DNA of 32,949 nt, taken from contig DCJC01000003.1 in assembly GCA_002317355.1 (NCBI GenBank), forward strand, positions 1 through 32,949, given 5' to 3'. Under the pieces are notes generated by a model. That model ran no database searches. It had not been told where the DNA came from and saw only the letters and a list, made by a program, of their open reading frames with translations. Shown piece after piece: positions 9,233 to 17,552 of the stretch. Source of the DNA: Prevotellaceae bacterium UBA1710. Lineage in GTDB: Bacteria; Bacteroidota; Bacteroidia; Bacteroidales; Bacteroidaceae. The position numbers and the translations under genes are program-made. Numbering within the stretch: position 1 is the stretch's first letter; each line of letters starts with the position of its first letter.

Positions 9233-10573
9233 TTACTCGCGTCCCATTGTGTAGTCAAGGTCAGCCTTGTTTGTGAGATAGTCATAGATGCTCTGGTGGT
9301 AAGTCAACTCTGCCTGTGTGAGAGCTGTCTCGCTCTGGTTGAGTTCGAGAATTGTACCACGACCTACATCATATCTCTTAGCTGAAATGGTTACAGCCTT
9401 GTTAGCCTGCTTTACTGCCTCGCGATCTGACTCCAGCTTAGTGATTGTTGAAATCATGTTCTTGCGATAGCTCTGTGCAGCCATTGAAAGCTGGCGCATT
9501 GTGTTTGTACGTGTGTCAGCCAACTGCTCAATCTGGAGCTTGTTGCTCTTAAGCTTTGTCCAGTTGCTTGCCTGGAAGATAGGAACTGATACAGACAAAG
9601 CGAGTGTTGAACTTGGAGAGAACTTGTATTTGAATACGTTCCAGTTGTCGTTAGAGTATGACTGATACTGCCCCTGAAGCTGCATGCCTACTGTTGGGAG
9701 GAAACTTGTCTTGAGAAGCTTGTTAGCGCGCTCAAGCATGTTCTTGTTCATGTCCAACTGACGGAGAGCTGTGTTGTTTACAAGCTCGTTCTCGTTCACC
9801 TGAGTCTTGGAAAGTGTGAGATCCTTCTCGTAATCCTTGAGTGAGTCTTTGATATTGATATCAATAGCGGTATTGATGCCCATGAGCACCTTCAAGCGAA
9901 GCAATGCAAGGTTGAGACCTGTCTCAGCACTTGTCACGCTTGAGTTCATTGAGCGCATCTGTACCTCAGCAGAAATCTTGTCGTATTCGCTTACCTTACC
10001 AACCTGGAACTTCTTGTCAACAACCTCGAAGTTCTGCTTAGCCACATCGTAGCTACGCTTGATGACATCACGACTATCCTGTGCAAGAAGAGCTGCATAG
10101 TAAGCCTTTGTAACTTGATTAACAAGGTCAAGACGTGAAGAACGTGCTTTTTCCTGAGCAAGAAGAATGTCCTCCTTGGTCATTTTCATGTTTTGGTAAA
10201 CGGCAGGAGCATAGATAGGCAATGTCATGGTAAGTCCAGCCATAGCTGTTGTAGTACCATCAGCACCCATCTTGAATTCTCCCATAGCTGTCTTGATAGC
10301 AGCCACCTGAATACTGTGTGAGAGAGACATGTTTGCACTTACAGAAGGCAGAAGTGCCTGCCATGCTTCCTTGTCTGCAATCTCTTTCAATTGAATGTCT
10401 TTATCGGCAACCTTGATAGTAGGGTTCTCTGCCAGTGCTATCTCTATAGCTTTTTTAAGGTTGAGATCCATGTTACCCACCGATGCTGCGCTGTTACCCT
10501 GGGCATAAGAAATGCTTGGCGCCATGAATGTAACAAGAGCAGAGACTACAAGTGTCATGCACTTTTTCATCAT
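9233..10573 (-). CDS. TolC-family outer-membrane efflux channel
   Basis: A 446-residue outer-membrane efflux protein and first gene of the efflux operon. It has a signal peptide (MMKKCMTLVVSALVTFMAPSISYAQG), then two repeats of the outer-membrane efflux domain, each with long amphipathic helices: LKKAIEIALAENPTIKVADK at the start, and KRYDVGRGTILELNQSETAL with YDYLTNKADLDYTMG at the end. The length is typical. It would form the exit duct for the pump and adaptor encoded downstream. The start is either Met at the beginning of MMKK (10573 or 10570). A promoter-like TATCTTTG lies upstream. Confidence 0.93.
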   Translation of the reverse strand: MMKKCMTLVVSALVTFMAPSISYAQGNSAASVGNMDLNLKKAIEIALAENPTIKVADKDIQLKEIADKEAWQALLPSVSANMSLSHSIQVAAIKTAMGEFKMGADGTTTAMAGLTMTLPIYAPAVYQNMKMTKEDILLAQEKARSSRLDLVNQVTKAYYAALLAQDSRDVIKRSYDVAKQNFEVVDKKFQVGKVSEYDKISAEVQMRSMNSSVTSAETGLNLALLRLKVLMGINTAIDINIKDSLKDYEKDLTLSKTQVNENELVNNTALRQLDMNKNMLERANKLLKTSFLPTVGMQLQGQYQSYSNDNWNVFKYKFSPSSTLALSVSVPIFQASNWTKLKSNKLQIEQLADTRTNTMRQLSMAAQSYRKNMISTITKLESDREAVKQANKAVTISAKRYDVGRGTILELNQSETALTQAELTYHQSIYDYLTNKADLDYTMGRE

Positions 10574-10616
10574 TGTGTTTTGTTAAATAATTTGGTTTAA
10601 AAATGAAAACTTTATG

Positions 10617-10624
10617 CAAAGATA
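10617..10624 (-). promoter_or_regulatory. Probable -7 box of the efflux operon
   Basis: Minus-strand TATCTTTG matches TAnnTTTG and lies 43 bases upstream of the TolC-like start. The -33 position, 19-20 bases further up, reads GATG, a poor match to TTTG, so the promoter may be weak or need an activator. No regulator gene adjoins the operon. Confidence 0.55.
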
Positions 10625-10709
10625 AAGTTTTTTTCTCGTATTTCATCCATATTATAGGATAATTAATGTTATTTAACAGACAAAGACCGATTAAATTGAT
10701 TTAAATCTT

Positions 10710-10717
10710 TATTTTTG
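10710..10717 (+). promoter_or_regulatory. -7 box immediately upstream of the LolA-like gene
   Basis: TATTTTTG matches TAnnTTTG. A transcript starting the usual 5-8 bases further on would begin at or next to the ATG at 10724, leaving almost no leader. The -33 box is not clear. Confidence 0.45.
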
Positions 10718-10723
10718 CAATCT

Positions 10724-11356
10724 ATGTGGTGTAAAATTGTGATTTTTTCTATGTTTTTGTTGTCTCTTTGCTCTTCACTTCTGGCAAAGGACAATGGTTC
10801 TTCTGTAAATGCTGCGGAGGCAAGGGAATTGTTTGACAAAGTGTATAATCTTGTCTTCGGAAGTCAAGGTTCGGCACTATCATATAAGGTCAATATTATT
10901 GGTGTTTACAAGACTGAAGGCTCTATTGTTTATAAAGGTAAAAAGGTGCGTTATATTGAGTCGCGCTATTGTGCTTGGGAAGATGGGGTGACGGCATACA
11001 TGGTGGATAAAAAGAAACGGCAGGTGAATATCTATCGTCATGATGATGACAATAAGGATAAGTATCTTGCCAAGTTCAAGTATGATGTCAATAACTTTGA
11101 TTTCTCCTACAAGACAGAAGATGATTTCTATCTCATTACAGCAAAAATCAAGAATTCAAGTTTCTTTGGCATAAAATCTGTAACTGCAAAGGTTTACAAA
11201 AGTAACCTTTATCCTGTAAGTATGACTATCAAACTATCGTTCTTTCGTACTACTGTACAAATATCCAATTTTAGAGCAGGAAAGATTGCCGATAGTAATT
11301 TCATCTTTCCAAAAGAAAAATTCATGGATTATGAATTTATAGATCATAGGAAATGA
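10724..11356 (+). CDS. LolA-like periplasmic/secreted protein
   Basis: A 210-residue protein. The ATG at 10724 yields a signal peptide (MWCKIVIFSMFLLSLCSSLLA); an in-frame TTG at 10715 overlaps the -7 box and is rejected, and an ATG at 10751 would lose the basic N-region. The mature part alternates beta-strands (VNIIGVYKTEGSIVYKGKK, FSYKTEDDFYLITAKIK, YPVSMTIKLSFFRTTVQI), as in the LolA/LolB incomplete barrel that shuttles lipoproteins, and is close to Bacteroidetes LolA-like proteins in length. Similarity is judged from the strand pattern only. It is divergent from the efflux operon and probably transcribed alone. Confidence 0.6.
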   Translation: MWCKIVIFSMFLLSLCSSLLAKDNGSSVNAAEARELFDKVYNLVFGSQGSALSYKVNIIGVYKTEGSIVYKGKKVRYIESRYCAWEDGVTAYMVDKKKRQVNIYRHDDDNKDKYLAKFKYDVNNFDFSYKTEDDFYLITAKIKNSSFFGIKSVTAKVYKSNLYPVSMTIKLSFFRTTVQISNFRAGKIADSNFIFPKEKFMDYEFIDHRK

Positions 11357-11402
11357 TTTCGTTCTTGGTCAGTATCTCCTTTGCTATGCCTTCGTTGTGC
11401 CA

Positions 11403-11472
11403 AGGGGGTAAACTCAGTGAACCTTCGTTCCAAGACTGCTTTGTAATGGGAGCTTCACTGAGTTTACCCCCT
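11403..11472. repeat. 19-bp perfect inverted repeat in the lolA-like/grpE gap
   Basis: Positions 11403-11421 (AGGGGGTAAACTCAGTGAA) and 11454-11472 are exact inverted copies around a 32-base loop. Outside them a shorter pair, GCTATG and CATAGC, continues the stem with bulges. It has no U-tract, so it is not a standard terminator. It could be a REP-like dispersed element. The rest of this 411-base gap (11357-11767) holds the 11-bp array at 11665 and otherwise nothing recognised. Confidence 0.7.
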
Positions 11473-11664
11473 AAGCATAGCGGTGGATCAGTGGTGGAAT
11501 AACAATGTAATTTTTTATGGTGTGCATGGACGAATATACAATAAATGGTTAAGTTGGCATGATATGATAAAATGACATCTCGTAAAATAATGAGTTGAAT
11601 AGTATCTACCCAGTATCCTACTTCTATCAGCCATTTGCCGAAATATTACGGTCTTCTTCTTTTG

Positions 11665-11708
11665 GTAAGAGTCACGTAAGAGTTACGTAAGAGTCACGTA
11701 AGGGTAAC
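11665..11708. repeat. 11-bp tandem repeat array, four units, upstream of grpE
   Basis: Four contiguous 11-base units: GTAAGAGTCAC, GTAAGAGTTAC, GTAAGAGTCAC, GTAAGGGTAAC. The array ends 59 bases before the grpE start. Read on the other strand the unit resembles that of the array at 26146 (CTTATGCTACT). Confidence 0.85.
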
Positions 11709-11767
11709 TGTTGCTCTATTTTGGCACGGGCTTTGTCTATTGAAGGTAAAGTTATAAATAAATTACA

Positions 11768-12373
11768 ATGGAAGAAAAGGAAATGAACATAGACGAGCAG
11801 CTCAAGAATGCTGCTAATGAGCAGGATACAACTTCTGCTGAGGCTGAAGAGAATGCTGCCGCTGAGAATGCGACTGACACAAATGTCACAGAGGAAGGTG
11901 CTAATACTGACGAAGAGTCAGCACCTGCTGACCCTTTGGCAGAGCTTCAGAAGCAGGTAGATGAACTCAAGGAAGAGATGCTCTACAAGCAGGCTGAGTT
12001 CGAGAATTATCGTAAGCGTACTATCAAGGAGAAGGCTGACCTTATCCTCGGTGGTGGCGAGAAGACCATCAAAGAGATTCTCCCTGTTATCGATGACTTC
12101 GAGCGTGCTCTTGCTGATAAGACCGATGATCCAGTTGCTATCCGTGAAGGTATGCAGCTTATCTTCAATAAGTTCATCGCTACACTCGAGAAGATGGGCG
12201 TGAAGAAGATTGAGACAGAAGGTGCTGACTTCAACGTTGACTTCCATGAGGCTATCGCACTCGTTCCAGGTATGGGTGATGCCATGAAGGGTAAGGTTAT
12301 CGATTGCACCAAGACTGGCTACACACTCAATGATAAGGTAATTCGTCACGCACAGGTTGCTGTGGGACAATAA
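11768..12373 (+). CDS. grpE: GrpE nucleotide exchange factor
   Basis: A 201-residue co-chaperone that releases ADP from DnaK. An acidic, disordered N-terminus (about 1-55, rich in Ala and Glu) leads into the long coiled coil (LAELQKQVDELKEEMLYKQA) and the conserved ENYRKRTIKEK segment. The beta-domain at the end has the family signature: FHEAIALVPGMGDAMKGKVID, then GYTLNDKVIRHAQVAVG. Length is normal. It lies 19 bases upstream of dnaJ, so the two form an operon; dnaK is not in the window. No HrcA gene or CIRCE-like inverted repeat was seen upstream; instead there is an 11-bp tandem array. Confidence 0.96.
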   Translation: MEEKEMNIDEQLKNAANEQDTTSAEAEENAAAENATDTNVTEEGANTDEESAPADPLAELQKQVDELKEEMLYKQAEFENYRKRTIKEKADLILGGGEKTIKEILPVIDDFERALADKTDDPVAIREGMQLIFNKFIATLEKMGVKKIETEGADFNVDFHEAIALVPGMGDAMKGKVIDCTKTGYTLNDKVIRHAQVAVGQ

Positions 12374-12392
12374 ATATAGAAAGAGAGAAACA

Positions 12393-13556
12393 ATGGCAAA
12401 AAGAGACTATTATGAAGTGCTTGGCGTTGACAAGAGCGCAAGTGCTGCAGAGATAAAGAAGGCCTATCGTAAGTTGGCTATCAAGTATCATCCTGACAAG
12501 AATCCTGACAACAAGGAGGCTGAGGAGAAGTTCAAGGAGGCTGCAGAGGCTTACTCTGTGCTTTCTGATGAGCAGAAGCGTCAGCAGTATGACCAGTTCG
12601 GATTCAATGGCCCTGGTGGCTTTGGCGGTGATGGTGGCTTCGGTGGCTTCGGTGGCGGTGGCTTCTCTATGGACGACATCTTCTCTGCTTTCGGCGATAT
12701 CTTCGGAGGTCACTCAGGCTTTGGTGGCTTCGGAGGTGGTGGCGGTCGTGGTCGTCAGCAGCATCGTGGTGCAGACCTTCGTCTTAAGGTGAAGCTCAAC
12801 CTTCAGGAGATTTCAACAGGCGTGACCAAGAAATTCAAGGTGCGTAAGTACGTTGCCTGCGACTGCTGTAAGGGTTCTGGTGCAGAGGCTGGTAGCGGCA
12901 CAGAGACTTGTAACACTTGTCATGGCTCTGGCTATGTGGTTCGCTCAAAGCAGAGCATCTTCGGAATGATGCAGACACAGGCTGCCTGCCCAACTTGTGG
13001 TGGCGAGGGTTCTGTTATCAAGAATAAGTGTAAGAAGTGTAATGGCGAGGGCGTTGTTCTCGGTGAGGAAGTTGTAGAGGTGAACATCCCTGCTGGTGTA
13101 CAGGATGGCATGGTTGTCAACGTACAGGGTAAGGGTAATGCAGGTAAGCGCAATGGCGTGAACGGTGATATTCAGGTGTTCATCACAGAAGAGCAGAACG
13201 ATACATTCGTTCGTGATGGCAACGACTTGATCTACAACCTCTTGCTCGACTTCCCAACAGCGGCTCTCGGTGGCGAGGTACTCGTTCCTACAGTAGATGG
13301 ACATCAGGCAAAGGTCAGCATCCAGCCAGGTACACAGCCAGGCACTGTTATGCGTCTTCGTGGTAAGGGACTTCCTGCTGTTTCCGGTTATGGCTATGGC
13401 ACTGGTGATATCCTCATCAACGTGAGCATCTATGTGCCTAAGGAGCTCAACAAGGACGAGCGCAAGGCTATCGAGGCTCTTCGCGAGAGCGAGAACTTCA
13501 AGGGCGACAAGCAGACCAAGAAGTCAATCTTCGAACGATTCAAGAATTATTTTTAA
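12393..13556 (+). CDS. dnaJ: Chaperone DnaJ
   Basis: A 387-residue type I Hsp40 that delivers unfolded proteins to DnaK and stimulates its ATPase. The ATG at 12393 (MAKRDYYEVLGVDK) is the true start; a frame opening at 12357 only overlaps grpE. Domains: J domain (1-70) with the essential HPD in KYHPDKNPDN, a Gly/Phe-rich linker (about 75-135), four zinc-binding CxxCxGxG repeats (CDCCKGSG, CNTCHGSG, CPTCGGEG, CKKCNGEG), then the two substrate-binding barrels and dimer segment. All key residues are present. Confidence 0.97.
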   Translation: MAKRDYYEVLGVDKSASAAEIKKAYRKLAIKYHPDKNPDNKEAEEKFKEAAEAYSVLSDEQKRQQYDQFGFNGPGGFGGDGGFGGFGGGGFSMDDIFSAFGDIFGGHSGFGGFGGGGGRGRQQHRGADLRLKVKLNLQEISTGVTKKFKVRKYVACDCCKGSGAEAGSGTETCNTCHGSGYVVRSKQSIFGMMQTQAACPTCGGEGSVIKNKCKKCNGEGVVLGEEVVEVNIPAGVQDGMVVNVQGKGNAGKRNGVNGDIQVFITEEQNDTFVRDGNDLIYNLLLDFPTAALGGEVLVPTVDGHQAKVSIQPGTQPGTVMRLRGKGLPAVSGYGYGTGDILINVSIYVPKELNKDERKAIEALRESENFKGDKQTKKSIFERFKNYF

Positions 13557-13569
13557 ATAGTGAAATGAA

Positions 13570-13685
13570 AAATTTTGAAATGAAAAATATAGATTGGTAT
13601 TTCTGTCTGTGACTTGCACATCAGTTTGATTTGTATTTTTCATTTGAGTATTTAATGATTTTATCATTTAAGTATTTCAAAATTT
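13570..13685. repeat. 12-bp inverted repeat in the dnaJ-folC gap
   Basis: AAATTTTGAAAT (13570-13581) is inverted exactly at 13674-13685. The gap is very AT-rich, and the first arm sits inside a GAAATGAAAAAT direct repeat. It may be only low-complexity sequence. Confidence 0.45.
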
Positions 13686-13689
13686 GACT

Positions 13690-14946
13690 ATGACTTATTC
13701 TGAAACATTAGAATATCTATACACAAGCACCCCCGTTTTTGAGCGAGTGGGTGCTTCTGCGTATAAAGAGGGACTGGAGAATACCATAGCCCTTGACAAT
13801 CACTTTGGCAATCCTCACCGTTTGTTCAAGACCATTCATGTGGCTGGAACCAACGGAAAAGGCTCTACATCCCACACTCTGGCGGCAATACTCCAGAGCG
13901 CGGGCTATCGTGTCGGACTCTATACCTCCCCTCATCTCGTGGATTTCTCAGAGCGCATCCGTGTGAATGGTGAACCGATAAACCAGCAGTATGTTATCGA
14001 TTTCGTAGAAGAGAACAAAGAGTTCTTCGAGCCTCTTTATCCATCTTTCTTCGAGCTTGTTACTGCTATGGCATTCCGCTATTTCGCTGAGAAACACGTG
14101 GATATCGCAGTTGTTGAGGTCGGACTTGGCGGTCGCTTGGATTGCACTAATATCATCTCGCCTGTTCTTTCGGTTATCACTAATATCTCCTTCGACCACA
14201 CTGGTTTCCTTGGTGATACCCTCGAGAAGATTGCAGGTGAGAAGGCTGGTATCATAAAGCAGAACACCCCTGTTGTGATAGGCGAATATCTGCCAGAGAC
14301 TCTTCCTGTATTCCAGAAGAAGGCAGAAGAGATGAATGCGCCATTGATTCTTGCTCAGGATAGGGTAGGGCAGTACTCTCTGCCTGAATTCCAGTTGAAG
14401 GGCGCTTGTCAGGAACGTAATCTGCAGACTATCCTCACGGCAGCCAACGAGCTTGTGCGTCTCGGTGTCTTTTCTGATGATGAGGCTATCGTGAAGGGTT
14501 GTGCAAATGTTTGCTCACTCACAGGACTTCGTGGTCGCTGGGAGGCACTATCCAAATCGCCTCTCACTATCTGCGACACAGGGCACAATCTTGCAGGATG
14601 GGAGTATCTCGCACCTCATATAAGTAATGTGTTCGAGCAGAAGAAGGGCGAGAATGCTGAGGCTCAGCTCCGTATCGTCTTCGGAATGGTTGACGACAAG
14701 GATATCAACTCCGTGCTTCAACTTATGCCGAAAGAGGCACATTATTACTTCTGTCAGGCTTCTACTCACAGGGCTATTCCTGTGGAGAAGGTTGTGGCAC
14801 TTGCCTCTGAGCATGGTCTCGTTGGCGAGAGTTTCTCTTCTGTTGCTGAGGCTTATGCCAAGGCGAAGGCTGATGCAAAGGCTGAGGATTTCATCTTTAT
14901 AGGTGGTAGTAGCTATGTTGTAGCCGATCTCCTCTGCGATTTTTGA
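13690..14946 (+). CDS. folC: Folylpolyglutamate synthase / dihydrofolate synthase
   Basis: A 418-residue Mur-ligase-type enzyme that adds glutamate to dihydropteroate or folates using ATP. The ATG at 13690 (MTYSETLEYLY) is preferred over an in-frame TTG at 13684. The ATP loop is GTNGKGSTSHTLAAIL (about 53-68), followed by the FolC signature YTSPHLVDFSERIRVNGE. The central ligase motif is VEVGLGGRLDCTN, and the C-terminal domain has CDTGHNLAGW, which corresponds to the DGAHN motif with Thr-Gly in place of Gly-Ala. Length is normal. It stands between dnaJ and deoD on the same strand; deoD has its own promoter. Confidence 0.95.
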   Translation: MTYSETLEYLYTSTPVFERVGASAYKEGLENTIALDNHFGNPHRLFKTIHVAGTNGKGSTSHTLAAILQSAGYRVGLYTSPHLVDFSERIRVNGEPINQQYVIDFVEENKEFFEPLYPSFFELVTAMAFRYFAEKHVDIAVVEVGLGGRLDCTNIISPVLSVITNISFDHTGFLGDTLEKIAGEKAGIIKQNTPVVIGEYLPETLPVFQKKAEEMNAPLILAQDRVGQYSLPEFQLKGACQERNLQTILTAANELVRLGVFSDDEAIVKGCANVCSLTGLRGRWEALSKSPLTICDTGHNLAGWEYLAPHISNVFEQKKGENAEAQLRIVFGMVDDKDINSVLQLMPKEAHYYFCQASTHRAIPVEKVVALASEHGLVGESFSSVAEAYAKAKADAKAEDFIFIGGSSYVVADLLCDF

Positions 14947-14954
14947 ACAAAAAA

Positions 14955-14985
14955 CTTGTTTTTACGGAAAAAATAAGTATCTTTG
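14955..14985 (+). promoter_or_regulatory. Promoter of deoD-nspC
   Basis: TTG (14956-14958), 19 bases, then TATCTTTG (14978-14985), matching the Bacteroidetes consensus. It implies a leader of about 80 bases before the deoD ATG at 15073 and rules out a start inside the box at 14983. Confidence 0.75.
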
Positions 14986-15072
14986 CAAAAACTTATTGAT
15001 TTGTCGAAATTCCGAAACCTCGGGAAATCGACGAACTTCAAAACCTCATCACCTTCAAAACCTCAAAAAAAT

Positions 15073-15777
15073 ATGACACCACACATCAATGCCAAGGATG
15101 GTGCTTTTGCAAAGACCGTCCTCATGCCAGGTGATCCACTTCGTGCAAAACTCTTGGCAGATACATTTCTTGAGAATGTAGAACTCGTAACTGACGTACG
15201 CAACATATATGGCTATACAGGTACCTATAAGGGTGTTCCTGTTAGCGTGATGGCTTCTGGTATGGGTATGCCAAGTATCGGTATCTACTCATGGGAACTC
15301 TATTCTTTCTATGGTGTAGAGAACATCATTCGTATCGGCTCTGCTGGAAGTTACTCTGCTCGTCTTGACGTTCTCGATGTCGTACTTGCAAGTGAGGCAT
15401 ATAGTGAGTCTTCATTTGCCAAGACACTAAGCGGTTACGACAAGGATACTATTCTTCCTGGCAAGCATATCAATGACGTTATCATTCAGGCAGCAAAGGA
15501 TGCTGACATAGAGTGTAAACTCGCTCGCGTTCACTCTGCCGATGTATTCTATACTCAGAAGACATGGCAGGAAATCAGTTCTGCCAACAAGTGCGACTGC
15601 GTGGAGATGGAGTCTTTCGCACTCTTCCACAATGCCAATATCCTTGGCAAGAATGCGGCTTGTCTTCTCACCATCAGCGATTCATTCGTCAGCAAGCGAG
15701 AACTCACTTCTGATGAGCGTCAGAACTCATTCAAGAATATGATGACCGTAGCTCTCGAGGCTGCTATCAAGCTATAG
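15073..15777 (+). CDS. deoD: Purine-nucleoside phosphorylase DeoD
   Basis: A 234-residue hexameric purine nucleoside phosphorylase of nucleoside salvage: nucleoside plus phosphate gives base plus (deoxy)ribose-1-phosphate. The start is the ATG at 15073 (MTPHINAKDGAF), aligned with the usual DeoD N-terminus. Visible motifs: VLMPGDPLRAKLLADTFLE (phosphate binding), VMASGMGMPSIGIYSWELY, IIRIGSAGSYS, VEMESFALF (ribose and base contacts) and TISDSFVSKRELTSDERQ, with the catalytic Asp of SD. Length is typical. It is followed 28 bases later by nspC, probably in one transcript. Confidence 0.95.
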   Translation: MTPHINAKDGAFAKTVLMPGDPLRAKLLADTFLENVELVTDVRNIYGYTGTYKGVPVSVMASGMGMPSIGIYSWELYSFYGVENIIRIGSAGSYSARLDVLDVVLASEAYSESSFAKTLSGYDKDTILPGKHINDVIIQAAKDADIECKLARVHSADVFYTQKTWQEISSANKCDCVEMESFALFHNANILGKNAACLLTISDSFVSKRELTSDERQNSFKNMMTVALEAAIKL

Positions 15778-15805
15778 GAATTTTCTCCTTGATTAATATC
15801 TTCAG

Positions 15806-16981
15806 ATGAAAGTAAATCCAAAAACATATTCGGAACTTACCAAGCCTGCCTATGTGCTTGAGGAGAAGCGTCTTCGCCGTAACCTCGCCCTCATTCGTGA
15901 TGTGGCTGAGCGTTCAGGCGTAGAGATAATCCTCGCTTTCAAGGCTTATGCCCTTTGGAAGACATTCCCTATATTCCGTGAGTATATCTCCAGCACCACA
16001 GCCTCAAGTCTCTCTGAGGCGCGACTGGCTTTCGAGGAGTTTGGCGCACCTGCCCATACCTTCTCGCCGGCATACACGGACTTTGAGATTGAGGACATCT
16101 CACGAATGTCGAGTCATCTCACGTTCAATTCTCTTTCTCAGTATGAGCGTCACCATGAGCGTGCCAAGGCTGTAAACCCAGACCTTCAGTTTGGCGTCCG
16201 CGTAAATCCTGAGTATTCTGAGGTAGGAACCGACATCTACAACCCATGCGCACCGGGCACACGCTTTGGTGTTCTTGCCGAAGAACTTCCGGAAACACTA
16301 CCTGCTGACATCAAGGGCTTCCATTGCCATTGCCATTGCGAGAGCGGTTCTGATGTGTTCCAGCGCACACTTGTGCATATTGAGGAGAAATTCAGTAAGT
16401 GGTTCCCTCAGTTGGAGTGGATAAACTTCGGAGGTGGACATCTCATGACTCGTGCAGACTATGACATTGAGTTGCTTGTTTCTCTCCTGACAGACTTTCG
16501 CAAGCGCTATCCTAACCTCAAGGTCATCCTTGAGCCTGGTTCAGCCTTCGGATGGCAGACAGGTCCGCTTGTCTCTCATGTAGTAGATGTAGTAGAGAAT
16601 CACGGCATTCGTACAGCCATTCTCGATGTCAGCTTCACTTGTCACATGCCTGATTGTCTTGAGATGCCTTATCACCCTAAGGTGAGAGGTGCAGAGACAT
16701 TGGAAGATGCGCCTAATGATCTCTCGCAGCTTGAGGGATATGTGTATAGGCTTGGTGGCAACAGTTGCTTGTCAGGCGACTGGATGTCGGCTTGGCGTTT
16801 CAATCATGAACTGCAGATAGGCGAGACCATCATCTTTGAGGATATGCTTCATTACACCACGGTGAAGACCTGTACCTTTAATGGCATCAGTCATCCAGCC
16901 ATCTGTTTCCTTCGTGAGAATAACGAACTCGAAACTCTTCGTGAGTACTCTTATGAGGATTATCGTGATCGTATGGACTAA
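15806..16981 (+). CDS. nspC: Carboxynorspermidine/carboxyspermidine decarboxylase
   Basis: A 391-residue PLP enzyme of the alanine-racemase-fold decarboxylases. It makes spermidine or norspermidine from the carboxy precursor, the last step of the alternative polyamine route used by gut Bacteroidetes. The PLP lysine lies in IILAFKAYALWKTFP (about 46); FHCHCHCESG, INFGGGHLMTR and ILEPGSAFGWQTG bind the cofactor phosphate and substrate. GGNSCLSGDWMS carries the active-site Cys contributed across the dimer. The partner carboxynorspermidine dehydrogenase gene is not in the window. Confidence 0.94.
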   Translation: MKVNPKTYSELTKPAYVLEEKRLRRNLALIRDVAERSGVEIILAFKAYALWKTFPIFREYISSTTASSLSEARLAFEEFGAPAHTFSPAYTDFEIEDISRMSSHLTFNSLSQYERHHERAKAVNPDLQFGVRVNPEYSEVGTDIYNPCAPGTRFGVLAEELPETLPADIKGFHCHCHCESGSDVFQRTLVHIEEKFSKWFPQLEWINFGGGHLMTRADYDIELLVSLLTDFRKRYPNLKVILEPGSAFGWQTGPLVSHVVDVVENHGIRTAILDVSFTCHMPDCLEMPYHPKVRGAETLEDAPNDLSQLEGYVYRLGGNSCLSGDWMSAWRFNHELQIGETIIFEDMLHYTTVKTCTFNGISHPAICFLRENNELETLREYSYEDYRDRMD

Positions 16982-17098
16982 TATTGCGATTTCACAATAA
17001 GAAGAATTATATGTTGTATTTGGTTGATATAAATCAATTCATTGGAAAATATTCGTAAAATAATCATCATATCATTCTTCTTTCTCAGAAATAATTAC

Positions 17099-17106
17099 TA
17101 CCTTTG
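17099..17106 (+). promoter_or_regulatory. -7 box of the tRNA-His gene
   Basis: TACCTTTG matches TAnnTTTG and lies about 38 bases before the tRNA. The upstream -33 region (TTCTTC) matches poorly, and the rest of 16982-17098 shows nothing else clear. Confidence 0.5.
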
Positions 17107-17144
17107 CACTCGCAATTGAGAAATCAATAGCAATATAACCAAAT

Positions 17145-17219
17145 GGTGCCCGTAGTTCAGTTGGTTAGAGCGTCAGATTGTGGTTCTGAATGTCGTGGGT
17201 TCGAGTCCCACCGGGCACC
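17145..17219 (+). tRNA. tRNA-His (GTG anticodon)
   Basis: The cloverleaf folds fully. Acceptor GTGCCCG (17146-17152) pairs with CGGGCAC (17212-17218); the D-arm region contains AGTTCAGTTGGTTAGAGC; the anticodon loop is TTGTGGT with anticodon GTG; the T-arm contains GGGTTCGAGTCCC. The extra G at 17145 opposite C73 (17219) is the histidine-specific G-1. CCA is not encoded, as is usual here. A recombinase gene lies 334 bases downstream, so the 3' end is a plausible attachment site. Confidence 0.97.
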
Positions 17220-17239
17220 CAACAAGATTAAACATCTTA

Positions 17240-17274
17240 AACCCTTGGAAATACCTGATTTCCAAGGGTTTTTT
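17240..17274 (+). terminator. Intrinsic terminator after tRNA-His
   Basis: A perfect 13-bp stem (AACCCTTGGAAAT with ATTTCCAAGGGTT), five-base loop, then TTTTTT. It lies 21 bases after the tRNA. Confidence 0.9.
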
Positions 17275-17340
17275 AATTATCAAGGTTCTATAAATTTACT
17301 TTCCCAAATCGTTTTGTAACACGATGTGGTGTGGCAAAAA

Positions 17341-17447
17341 TTGCCGCAAATTTGCCGCATTTTGAAAGAATTGCCACAGAATTGCCACAGAATTGCCACA
17401 GAATTGCCACAGAATTGCCGCAGATTCAGTCTAAAATTGCCACAGAC
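17341..17447. repeat. 11-bp repeat array (TTGCCACAGAA) upstream of the recombinase
   Basis: From 17371, units of exactly 11 bases run in phase to 17447: four TTGCCACAGAA, one TTGCCGCAGAT, one degenerate TCAGTCTAAAA and one TTGCCACAGAC. Two related units, TTGCCGCAAAT and TTGCCGCATTT, stand at 17341-17362, eight bases out of phase. The array ends 105 bases before the recombinase start. A small inverted pair, GCAGT/ACTGC, lies at 17522-17536, directly before the gene. Confidence 0.9.
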
Positions 17448-17552
17448 TGACAAGGAAATTTGCTTTTAGTATTTGTTTATAAAATTTAACTAATTGGCAA
17501 TTTTGTAAGTTTTCCAATCCCGCAGTTCAATACTGCACAAAAAACAACTATT

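Noticed and set aside
11596..11767. Heat-shock (CIRCE) operator for grpE-dnaJ
   Set aside because: No TTAGCACTC-N9-GAGTGCTAA inverted repeat is present; only the 11-bp array was seen.
14983..15072. N-terminal extension of deoD
   Set aside because: The extension starts inside the -7 box and is absent from the DeoD family; the ATG at 15073 fits.
17341..17447. CRISPR array
   Set aside because: The units are contiguous 11-mers with no spacers and no cas genes nearby; the same holds for the arrays at 26007 and 29607.
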